A DNA stretch of 64,000 nucleotides from Nocardiopsis endophytica. GTDB taxonomy: Bacteria; Actinomycetota; Actinomycetes; Streptosporangiales; Streptosporangiaceae. The position numbers and the translations under genes were made by a program. The DNA lies in NCBI RefSeq assembly GCF_027706725.1, contig NZ_JAQFWQ010000021.1, positions 1-64,000 on the forward strand, in the 5' to 3' direction. This document shows, one piece after another, positions 1 to 9,100 of this stretch (positions are counted from its first letter, which is position 1; each line of letters begins with the position of its first letter). The notes under the pieces are model-generated. The model saw only the letters and a program-made list of their open reading frames with translations. It was not told the DNA's origin and did no database searches.

Positions 1-49
1 GTGGCCCCGGACCCGGCGCCCGGCCCGTAGTTGCACTCACCAGTTGACA

Positions 50-90
50 CCGCCGGCGGATTCGGCAGCACTTTCGTCGAGATCATCGAG
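50..90. repeat. Intergenic repeat family A, one arm
   Basis: This stretch resembles the right arm and loop of the palindrome at 23203-23272: both contain CCGGCGG, then CAGCAC, then TCGTCGAGATCATCG or TTGTCGAGATCATCG. The left arm is not recognisable here, so it looks like a half element. It lies just downstream of the methyltransferase gene that ends at 106. Bases 1-30 could be the 3' end of a plus-strand gene (stop TAG at 28-30), but nine codons are too few to say. Confidence 0.5.
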
Positions 91-105
91 GAGGGGGCGG
101 CGGTG

Positions 106-909
106 TCAGCGGACCGCCGCCACCAGGTGGTCGTCGCCCGCCTGCCACAGCACCGCGGCCGAGGAGAACCCGGCCTCGCGCAGCAGCTCCGCATGGTCGG
201 CGGCCGACAGCAGGTTGCTGCCGTGGTGGTGCTCGGCGGCACCCGTGGGCGCGTCCTCGGTGGTCTGCGGGGTGGGCCGCTCGTCTGCCCGGATTGGGGC
301 GAGCCGCTCGTCGGCGAGAGCGGCGTCCCACCACTGCCCCCACTCCTCACGGTCCCCGACCCCGGCGCGTCCGGTGCGCCCGCGCGCCACCGCCTCGGCG
401 AGCGCGTTCATGCGGTCGTCGGGCAGGGGCATGTGGTCGGCGTTGGCGAACACGCCGCCGGGGGCGGTGCGCTCGGCGAGCGAGCGGTACAGGGCGGCCA
501 GGGCGTCGCGCCCCATCCAGTGCAGCGCCGTGGTGGACACGGCCGCGTGCACCACCGGGGGCAGCGCCTCGATCCAGGACGGGTCGGCCAGGTCGGCGCG
601 GACCCAGCGCGCGGTGTCCCCGTAGTGCGCCTCGGCGAGGCCCAGCAGCAGGGGGTCGGCGTCGACGCCGATGAACGAGGCGCCCGGGAGGCGGGCGGCG
701 AGCCGCGCGGTCAGCGACCCCGGGCCGCACCCCAGGTCGACGACGACGGGTTCGCGCACGCCCTCCAGCGCGGCGGCGACGGCGTCGGCGTGCACGGCGA
801 AGCGCTCCTCGCGGAAGGGGATGTAGCGCTCCTGCTGGGCGTCCCAGCGCGCGATCCACTCGGCAGCCGCGTCGGCCGGGATGCGGGCGCTCTGGTCGGT
901 TGCGGTCAC
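106..909 (-). CDS. Class I SAM-dependent methyltransferase
   Basis: 267 aa, GTG start at 909 with GGAGG a few bases upstream. The Rossmann SAM-binding motif DLGCGPG is at residues 58-64, followed by an acidic strand end in FIGVDAD, the usual ribose-binding position. The fold is the methyltransferase-11/25 type found in many small actinobacterial methyltransferases. The substrate cannot be read from the sequence. It is divergent from the CGNR regulator at 980, and the 70-bp gap contains an ATCGATATCG palindrome that could serve both promoters. Start and family are solid, the substrate is unknown. Confidence 0.85.
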   Translation of the reverse strand: MTATDQSARIPADAAAEWIARWDAQQERYIPFREERFAVHADAVAAALEGVREPVVVDLGCGPGSLTARLAARLPGASFIGVDADPLLLGLAEAHYGDTARWVRADLADPSWIEALPPVVHAAVSTTALHWMGRDALAALYRSLAERTAPGGVFANADHMPLPDDRMNALAEAVARGRTGRAGVGDREEWGQWWDAALADERLAPIRADERPTPQTTEDAPTGAAEHHHGSNLLSAADHAELLREAGFSSAAVLWQAGDDHLVAAVR

Positions 910-979
910 GGGTCCTCCATAACCATCGATATCGTTTTCGCCAGTGACGAACGTACGGTGCGGAGGAGTGACCGGTCAA

Positions 980-1552
980 GTGGATTTCGACAGTCACATG
1001 AGCGGTGTGGTGGAGGCGGCCGTGCGCGCCGTGAACCTGCTGGTCCCGGGGGAGCGCGGCGGCCGCCCCCACGACGGGTCCGCCGAGGCGGCCGAACTCG
1101 CCGGGGCGCTCGCCGTGGCCGGACGGCAGTACGCCCACGAGCGCCCCGCCCCCGAGGAGGTCGAGGAGCTGCGCGGCCTCGCCCGCCGCATGTACCGGGT
1201 CTTCGCCGAGGTGGAGGCCGGGGACATGGACGCGGCCTGTGAGGCCGCCAACGCCCTGATGTCCGACACCGGCGCGATGCCGGTGCTGGCCCGGCACAGC
1301 GACGAGCCCTGGCACCTGCACTTCCACGCCATCGACGCGCCCTGGGCGGTGGGCTGGGCCGCCGCCATGGCGACGGGGCTGGCCGTCGTCCTGGGCAGTG
1401 CCTCGGCCGAGCGCCTGGGGCTGTGCTCGGCGCAGCGGTGCGACCGCGTGTTCGCCGACACCTCGCGCAACGGCACGCGCCGCTTCTGCTCCACGGCCTG
1501 CCAGAACAGGACCAAGGCCGCGGCCTTCCGCGCACGCAGGCGGGAGCCCTGA
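980..1552 (+). CDS. CGNR zinc-finger (ABATE domain) regulator
   Basis: 190 aa from the GTG at 980. An in-frame GTG at 968 directly abuts the GGAGG at 962-966, so 980 fits better, and its N-terminus (VDFDSHMSGVVEAAV) matches how CGNR proteins usually begin. The C-terminal third carries the zinc finger: CSAQRC, then RFCSTACQNR, a four-cysteine arrangement ending in the CGNR-type box. The N-terminal part is the helical ABATE domain, proposed to bind a small-molecule stress signal. The family is thought to be transcriptional. Divergent from the methyltransferase at 106-909, which is a reasonable candidate target. Confidence 0.85.
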   Translation: MDFDSHMSGVVEAAVRAVNLLVPGERGGRPHDGSAEAAELAGALAVAGRQYAHERPAPEEVEELRGLARRMYRVFAEVEAGDMDAACEAANALMSDTGAMPVLARHSDEPWHLHFHAIDAPWAVGWAAAMATGLAVVLGSASAERLGLCSAQRCDRVFADTSRNGTRRFCSTACQNRTKAAAFRARRREP

Positions 1553-1722
1553 GTCGTGCCCCTGGGAGCGGTGACTCCCTTAATGCCTGTCGAGCCGGTG
1601 GCGCACGGTGTTGCCCGAGGAGGCCGGGAGCGGGGCGACCCCGCCCAGGCAGGCGAAGGGGTCCCGGCGCGGCGCGGCCCACCTTCGAGGCCGTGGCCAG
1701 CGACCCGTCCGTCGGCGAGGCG

Positions 1723-1751
1723 GCCTCCGGCCGCCCTCCGGGGGCGGTCAC
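1723..1751. repeat. Intergenic repeat family C, copy 1
   Basis: A 29-base element beginning GCCTCCGGCCGCCC and ending GGCGGTCAC matches 27 of 29 positions with 51539-51567. Each copy folds on itself (GCCGCCC with GGGCGG). Both copies lie between convergent genes. Similarity extends more weakly to the left, where both copies carry a tract resembling GTGACC and CCGCTCGG. Confidence 0.6.
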
Positions 1752-1835
1752 TTCCCGGGTGCTCCCATGGCACTGGGGCCTGGGCCTCCGCTCCGTCGGC
1801 CTCCGACGCCGTCCGGCGAACCTGCGGTATTCGCC

Positions 1836-1861
1836 GACGGTGTCCTCAAAGGGACACCGTC
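1836..1861. terminator. Hairpin terminator of the DUF6230/DUF6114 operon
   Basis: A perfect 10-bp stem (GACGGTGTCC / GGACACCGTC) with a 6-base loop TCAAAG lies 18 bases beyond the DUF6114 stop. There is no T tract, as is usual in actinomycetes. It could work in both directions for the convergent CGNR gene. Confidence 0.7.
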
Positions 1862-1879
1862 CTGACGCCCCCGGGCCGG

Positions 1880-2281
1880 TCAGTCGGGGTGGTCGGCGCC
1901 CCGGCCCGGGATCCACGCTGCGAGCAGCGCGCCGCCGGTCAGGCCGAGCAGCATGCCGACGCCGAACCCGCCGAAGTTGGAGGCGGGGAACGAGAACAGC
2001 GACAGCAGCACCGCCGTGAGGCCGAAGAACACCCGCTGTGTCGGCTGCGCCCAGCTCAACACGCCGACCGCCGCCATCAGCAGGCCCACGGTGTACCCCG
2101 ACACCCCCGCGACACCCTGCTGGAAGATGAGCGGGAGGGGCGCGAGCGGGGCCAGCGCCACCACGGTGCCGCCCGCCATCACCAGCAGCCCGCCCCAGAA
2201 CGGACGCGACCGGCGCCAGCGGCGGAAGCGGCCCCGGCCGGGGCGCTCGGTGCGGCCGCGCGTGTCGGCGCCGGTGGTCAT
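1880..2281 (-). CDS. DUF6114 membrane protein
   Basis: 133 aa. An Arg-rich cytoplasmic N-terminus (residues 1-27) is followed by about four hydrophobic segments (roughly 28-50, 52-72, 74-98, 102-126), including GGLLVMAGGTVVALAPLAPL and VFFGLTAVLLSLFSFPASNF. Size, topology and its position directly after a DUF6230 gene match the DUF6114 family, which occurs with DUF6230 across Streptomyces and relatives. The function is unknown. It lies 67 bases downstream of DUF6230 on the same strand, so the two probably form one transcript. Confidence 0.85.
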   Translation of the reverse strand: MTTGADTRGRTERPGRGRFRRWRRSRPFWGGLLVMAGGTVVALAPLAPLPLIFQQGVAGVSGYTVGLLMAAVGVLSWAQPTQRVFFGLTAVLLSLFSFPASNFGGFGVGMLLGLTGGALLAAWIPGRGADHPD

Positions 2282-2348
2282 CGTCGCGCTCCGGGAGGTC
2301 GGTCGGGGCCGCGCCGCCGTCGCGCGCGGGCCGGGGCGGATACCGGGG

Positions 2349-2975
2349 TCAGAAGCACTCGTGGTCGCCGCGCTTCAGGTCGAGTTCGAGGCCGGTCAGC
2401 GTGAAGGTCCCGGCGTTGACCGAGTACGCCCGCTGGCGCAGGCCGGTGATCTTCACGGTGCGGCCCTGCAGCGCGAACCCGCCGGGATCCCCGGTCCGCC
2501 CCGAGTCGTTGACCAGGGTCGAGGCGTCCCGGCCGATCTCGATGTCACCGAACTCGGCGTCCCCGGTGAGCTGGTGCATGTCCACCACCATGTGCTCGGC
2601 CTCCACCGGCCTCCCGTCCCCGCCCGCGCGGACCAGGAAGGTCGCCTGCCCGACGGGGGTGTCGACGAGCGCCGACTGGCACAGGTCCTCCAGCTCGGCG
2701 CTGTCGATCACGGTGAGGGCGACGGGGTGGACCTCCCCGTCGGCGGTGGCGGCGGTGTCGGGGTACTGGGCGAACCCGGTGCCCTCCAGGCGGTCGGCCC
2801 GCACCTTGAACACGTGCCCCGAGACGGCGAGCGACGCGGCGACGCCCCCGCGGGCGGTCCAGAACGCCATGGCGGCGGCAGCGGTGAGGGCGGCGAGAAG
2901 GACGACGGCGAACCGCCCCCAGCCGGTCCTCCCGGCGGACGGCGCGCCGCCCGCCGGGGAAGCGGAGGCGGGCAC
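2349..2975 (-). CDS. DUF6230 membrane-anchored exported protein
   Basis: 208 aa, GTG start at 2975 behind an AAAGGGGG ribosome site. A single membrane segment lies near residues 22-42 (WGRFAVVLLAALTAAAAMAF), followed by an extracytoplasmic beta-rich domain with recurring strands such as HMVVDMHQLTGDAEFGDIEI and a C-terminal Cys (HECF). This is the DUF6230 family, sometimes annotated as cholesterol-esterase-like without experimental support. It heads the two-gene unit with DUF6114, and the pair probably acts at the cell envelope. The upstream 140 bases up to the PKS stop contain an AT-rich patch (TTATGTG, TTCATGAC, read on the minus strand) suitable for a promoter. Confidence 0.85.
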   Translation of the reverse strand: MPASASPAGGAPSAGRTGWGRFAVVLLAALTAAAAMAFWTARGGVAASLAVSGHVFKVRADRLEGTGFAQYPDTAATADGEVHPVALTVIDSAELEDLCQSALVDTPVGQATFLVRAGGDGRPVEAEHMVVDMHQLTGDAEFGDIEIGRDASTLVNDSGRTGDPGGFALQGRTVKITGLRQRAYSVNAGTFTLTGLELDLKRGDHECF

Positions 2976-3114
2976 GACGGTGCCCCCTTTCGGTCAGCAC
3001 ATAAAGTCATGAACTAGTGACCGAATGTTATCAGTCGTGCGCGCCCGCGGTGGCCGTCGTGGGCCGTGACCGGATGGTGCGAGCTGGAGCGGTGCCGCCG
3101 TCGGTGGGCGGAGG

Positions 3115-6100
3115 TTACGCCGTTCCGGCGGACGCGACCGCGCTGGGCTCGGTGCTCGCGTTCGGTCCGGTGGTCTCGGCCCGCTCCGCTGCATCCTCCG
3201 CGCCGTCGTCGTCCGCGCCGCCCGCGTCAGCGCCGTTCGCGCCGCCTGCGTCCGCGTTCTGTGCCACGGCGCCCGCGTCCGGGTCCTTCGCCGCGAGTCC
3301 GAGCCGGAGCAGGATCAGCTGGCTCAGATCGGCGATGGTCCCGCCGCTGCGCAGCAGCTCCAACGGCGGGATCTCCAGCCCGTACTCATGGTTGAAGGTC
3401 GCCAACAGCTCGGTGGCCATCAGCGAGTCCATGCCGTACTCGTCCAAGCGGCGGTGGTGGTCCAGCCGCTCGGGGTCGACCTGCATCACCCCGCCCAGGA
3501 CCTTGGCCAGGTGGTCCGAGAGCGCCCGGTGCGCCTGTTCAGGGTCCAGACCGGCCAGCCGGTCGAGGATCTGCTGCTGGAGCGAGGCGGCGTCCTTACT
3601 CGCCGCGCCGGCCAGCGCGCTCATCCGCGGCGACCCGGTCACCTTCGGCATCGACAGGCGGAGCTCGCCTGTGTTGAGCCGCGCCACCCCGAACACGTCG
3701 TGTCCGTGCCGGCGCTCCAGGGCGCCGAACGCCTCGTCCGAGGTGATCGGGTCGAGCCCGAACCTGCTCAACACGAGGGACAGCCCGTGGCGCGCGACGT
3801 ACCCGGTGTCCGAGATCTGCCCCCATTGGACGGCGGTCCCCGCCTCCCCGCGCGCGCGACGGGCGCGGACGAGTGCCTCCAGATAAGCGTTCGCGGCGTT
3901 GTAGGACGCCTGCCGGATGCTCCCGAACAGGCTCGCCTCCGACGAGTAGACGCAGAACAGGTCGAGGTCCCGCCCACGGGTGAGGTCATCGAGCACGCGC
4001 GCCCCACCGATCTTGGGGACCAGCGCGGTGGCGAACCGCCCGCCGCCGAGCTCGCCGAACTCGTCGTCGTCCAGGCACATGGCCGCGTGCACCACCCCGC
4101 GCAGCTCGGCCCCGTCCGCCTCGACCTCCTCCAGCACCGCCCGCATGGCCGCGGCGTCGGAACAGTCGGCGGCGTGGGCGGTGGCCCGCGCCCCCAGCCC
4201 GGCCAGCTCCTCGATGAGGGCGTCGGCGCCCGGCGCCGACGCGCCCCTGCGCGAGACCAGAGCCAGGCGGCGCACCCCGCGCACGGCCAGCCGCCGGGCG
4301 GTGGCCGCGCCGAGCCCCTCCAGCCCGCCGGTGATCAGGTAGGCCCCGTCGGGCCGCAGGACGGCGGGCGCCCCGGCGTGGTCCCGCACCGCTCCCAGCG
4401 GGTCGAGGGGGTCGTGGGTGACGACCACCTTGCCGACATGGCGCGAGTGCTGGAGCAGCGTGAACGCCTCCCGCGCCCGCGCGGCCGGGTAGGCGGTGTG
4501 CGGCAGCGGCCGGTAGTCCCCGTCGTGGATGCGCCGCCCCACCCGTTCGAACATCCGGCGGCACCGCTGGGGATCGTTGATCAGCCCGGTCAGGTCGACC
4601 CCGAAGAAGGCGACGTTGTCGCTCAGCGGCCGCATCGGCAGCGGACTGTTCTCCACGAAGTCGCGCTTGCCCAGCTCCACGAAGCGCCCGAACGGCGCCA
4701 CGACCTCCAGGCTGCGCTGCAGCGCCTCACCCGCCAGGGAGTTCAGGACCACGTCGACGCCGCGTCCGCCGGTCAGCTCCCTCACCTGCGGCGCGAAGTC
4801 CAGACTGCGCGAGTCCAGCACGTGGCGCACGCCCAGGCGGCGCAGCAGCGACCGCTTGGCCTCCGAGCCCGCCGTGGCGATCACCTCGGCGCCGCACAGG
4901 CGGGCGTACCGGATCGCCGCCAGCCCGACGCCGCCCGCGCCCCCGTGGACGAGCAGCGTCTCCCCCTCGCCCAGGCGCGCCACCTCGCCCAGGGCGTGGT
5001 CGACGGTGCAGTACACCACCGGCATGGTGGCCGCCTCGGCGAAGGACACTCCCTCGGGGATCGGGCACAGCGCGTGGTCGACGGTGACGACCTGCGAGGC
5101 CAGGCTGTGCGGGGCGACCGCCATGACGCGGTCCCCGGGCGCGACCGACCGAACGCCGGGCCCCACCGCGGCGACCGTGCCGGCGCACTCCAGGCCGAGG
5201 CCGTGCTCGGTGTGGGTGCCCTCCACCAGTTCGGCGGGGAGCAGGCCGCTGGCCCGCATGATGTCCCGGTAGTTCAGCGCGCCGGCGCGGACGTCGATGG
5301 CGACGGTTCCCGGGGCCAGGTCCGAGGGAACGGCCGTGCCGCCCGTCCGGGCCCACTCCAGCCGGTAGTTGAGCCCGATGTCGCGCAGCGCGAGCGCGAC
5401 CGGCCCGGCGTCCTCTGCGGGGACGGTCGGGGCGTCCTCGACGACGCGGGGGACGAAGCGCCCCTGCCGGGTGAGGACCACCTCGTCCTCCGCCGAACGT
5501 CCGGCCAGCTCGGCGCCCAGGCAGCGGGCGTCGCCACCGGGGTCCCCGCCGCGCTCCAGGCTGATGCGGGTGACGGACAGGTCCGGCCGCTCATTGGACA
5601 GCGTGCGCGCCATCCCCCACACGGCGGCGTCGGCCGGCTCGTCGCACCGTTCCGGGGCGGGGTGCACTCCGCTGGGCCGGGTGACCAGGACCAGAGCCCG
5701 GTCGGCGGTGCTCTCGGGCAGCGCCGCGACCAGGCCGCGCAGCAGCGCGCCCCGGCGGTCGGCGGACGCGACCGGATCGGGTGCCCCGCTCTCCGTCCCG
5801 CCGTCCGCTCCGCCGCCGGTGCGGGAGGGGGCCGACAGCAGGACGGTGACGGTCGCCTCCGCCGCGTCCCCGCCCAGCAGGGCCCACCACCCCTCCTCGT
5901 CGGCGGGCGCCGTCGCCGCACGGCCCCGGGGGCACATCCCGGCGAGCGCTTCGGCCGTCGGCAGCTCGTCGGCCGCCTCGGCGACGACCACGTGCACGCC
6001 CTCGGGGGCCGGGGCGGCGGGCGGCGCCGCGGCGGCGGGCGCGTCCGCTCCCCGTGCCGCCAGGATCACCGAGAAGGCCTCGGAATCGGGGCCCTCGTCG

Positions 6101-9100
6101 TCGCCGACCTGCACGACGTCGGTGAAACCGGCCTCGCGCAGCAGCGGCTCCCACTGCCCGCGGGAGAGGAACGCGCCGTCGGGGCGCAGCCCGGTGTCGG
6201 CGGACTCCCAGAACGACTCCAGGACGGCGAAGCCCAGCGCGGGTGCCAGCGCGTCGTGCTGTTCGACCGCCAGCAGCCGGCCGTCCGGGGCCAGCAGCGA
6301 CGCCACCCGGGGCAGGGCCGCGGCCATGTCCTCGGCGGTGTGCAGCGCGTTGCCCGCGACCACCAGGTCGTATGCGCCGGGCGTGAACCCCTGCTCGGCG
6401 GGGTCGGTGTCCAGGTCCAGGACCCGGTAATCGACGCCGTCGTACCCCGCCAACTGCTTCTGGGCCGCGGCGAAGAAGTAGGGCGAGGCGTCGGTGACGG
6501 TGTACAGGGTGCGGCCCGCAGGGAGCAGGGGGAGCAGGGCCCCGGTGAGACCGGCGGTGCCCGCGCCGATCTCGAGCACCCGCAGGGGCCGGTCCTGCGG
6601 AAGCCCGGCCAGGACCCCGCCGAGCAGGGCCTGGGCCAGCCGGTAGCAGAACACGATGGGCGGGTTGGTGGAGAAGAACTGGCGCACGAGCTCGCCGCCA
6701 CCGGCGTCGGCGAACACCTCCAGGGGGTCGGTCTCGCCACGCGCCATGGGCGCCAGCTCGTCGGCGTTGCGCTGGACGAGCATCGCGGCGCTCGCGTAGG
6801 CCGGATGCTCTTCGACGAGGGTGCGGAACGCGGCGTCGAACCGCTCGGGCGAGGTGTGCGCCCTGAGGCGCCCATCCTCCGTGCGGGAGAGGGTCCCCCG
6901 GCCCTCCGCCGTCGGCAGGCACAGGTCCAGGAAACGGCGGAAGTGGCCCCGCACCCCGGCGGCCTCCAGTTCGGCGGCGGTCGCGCCGCCGTCGGCAATC
7001 CCGGGCGCCAGCTCGGTGAGCCACCGGGCCACCGCGTGGGACAGGAACACCTGCATGTCCTCGGTGAAGCGCGGGTGCCCCCACCGAGGCCAGTCCTCGC
7101 GCACCTGCCTGAGCCGGTCCTCCGCGTGCGCGAGCGCCTGCGTCGGGGACGGCAGTGGTGAGCGCGGGGACCCGTCGGCGCCGTGCGGAGCATCCGGCAG
7201 GGGAGCGGCCTTGAGCACCGTGCGCTGAACGCTCAGCTGCCGTGGGCCGTGGCCGGAGAGCCTCCGCAGCCGGGCGCCCTCGATCTCGGCGCAGACCCGC
7301 CCCTCGGAGTCGGTCACGAGCATGTCCCAGCACGGCTCCTCGGCGCTCCGCGTCCGGTGCAGGACGTGGACCCAGCCCTGGGCCTCCGGGGCGCGCCAGA
7401 CCTTGACCGAGGCCATCTTCACCGGCAGGAAGAGGGCATCGTGCTCCAACAGACCCTCCGCCATGGGGAGCCCGGCCTGCAGGCAGGCGTCGAGGATCAC
7501 CGGAGGGAGCACCAGCCCGTCCAGGGAGGAGCCGGTGCTGTAGGAGGCCAGGACCTCTCCCGGCCCGATCCAGGTCCCGGTCAGCGGCCGGAACGCGGGC
7601 CCGTAGTTCAGGCCGATCGCCGTGAACCGCCGGTACACCTCCTCAGGGCCGGATGCGTTCGGGCACCGCTCCCGGGCCGCCTCCAGGTCCATCGGCTCGG
7701 GCGCCCACCCGACCAGGCGGCGCACGCGTCCGCGCGCGTGCAGCCGGGGCTCGCCGCCCGGGCGGTCGGTGCTCGTGATGTCGACGGTTCCGTCGCGCAG
7801 CGACAGCGACGTCTGCACGTGGACGTCGCCGGCCCGGGCCCAGTCGATGGGCAGGGCCCGCGTGAACTCCCACCCGTCGGCCTCCACCGGCCCGCCGAGC
7901 GCGCCCTTCCCGGCCGCCAGGCCCATCTCGATGTACCCCGCCCCGGGGAAGACCACGGTCCCGCCGAGCCGGTGGTCGCCGATCCAGGGCGCCATCGCGG
8001 GCTCGATCGGCCCCTCCCAGGCCGGGGCGGCGGCGGGCAGGCGCTGGCCCAGCAGCGGGTGCTCGACCGGGCCCGCCGGGACGGCGGCCCACTGGTCGCG
8101 CCCGCCCTGCCAGTGCCGTGCCCGCTGCCACGGGTAGGCGGGCAGGTCGGCCACCCGGCCCGGCCGGGGGAAGTGCGCACGCCGGTCCACGTCGGCACCG
8201 GCGGCGATGATCCCGCCGACGGCCGCCTCCATGGCCTGTGGGCCGGGCACGTCCCGGTCGAGGGTGGCGCGGACGGCGCGGCGGGTCCGGTCGCCGTTCA
8301 GGGTGCGGCGCAGGTAGGAGCGCAGCACCGGGTGCGGGCCGACCTCGACGAAGACCCCGATGCCGGTGTCGCGCAGCCGCTCGGTGGCCGGGCCGAAAAG
8401 GACCGGGTCCCGCACGCCTCGCCACCAGTGACCGGCGTCCGTCGCGGCGTCCTCGACCAGGGCGCCGGTGACCGTGGAGGCCAAGGGGATCTCGGGGGCG
8501 AACGGCGCGAGGCCCTCCAACGCGGCGAGCAGGGGCTCACGCGCGGTGTCCATGGCCGAGCTGTGGAAGGCGTAATCGAGGTCGAGCATGCGGAAGAAGA
8601 CGCCGCGGCGCTCCAACTCCTCGCCGAGCTCGGCCAGGCGGGCCGCGTCGCCCGCGAGGGTGACGTCCCCGGCGCTGTTGATCCCGGCGACCTCCAGCCC
8701 GGGCCGCCCGGCCAGAACTTCCTCCGCCTGGTCGGGGGAGAGGGCGGCCGCGGCCATGCGGCCGGAACCGGCGGTGGGCGCCTGGGCCAGGCCCCGGGCG
8801 GCGACCACGCGCGCCGCCTGCTCCAGCGTCAGGGCGCCGCACGCCCAGGCGGCGGCGACCTCGCCCACGCTGTGCCCGACCACGGCGGAGGGGCGGATCC
8901 CCTGGGCGCGGAGCATGCGGTCCAGGCCCACCTGCACGGCGAAGAGGAGGGGCTGGGCGACCTCGGTGCGCTCCAGCCGCCACTGGTCCGGCGGTAGGGC
9001 CATCTCCTTTGCGACCGACCACTCCAGGTGGGGGGCCAGGGCGGCGTCCGCCTCGTGGACCGCCTCGGTGAACACGGGGTCGCGGTGGAGGAGGTCGGCG

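Larger units (their letters stand above)
1553..1879. other. Intergenic region between convergent genes
   Basis: 327 bases between the convergent CGNR and DUF6114 genes. No gene is seen. The region contains one copy of repeat family C (723-751 of the second kilobase, i.e. 1723-1751) and a strong hairpin at 1836-1861. Confidence 0.6.

Noticed and set aside
1-30. Possible 3' end of an upstream plus-strand gene (stop at 28-30)
   Set aside because: Nine codons at the window edge give no usable evidence.
3388-7161. 1257-codon plus-strand frame opposite the PKS
   Set aside because: Shadow of the PKS in GC-rich DNA; low-complexity Arg/Gly/Pro composition and no domain, while the opposite strand encodes intact DH, MT, ER and KR motifs.
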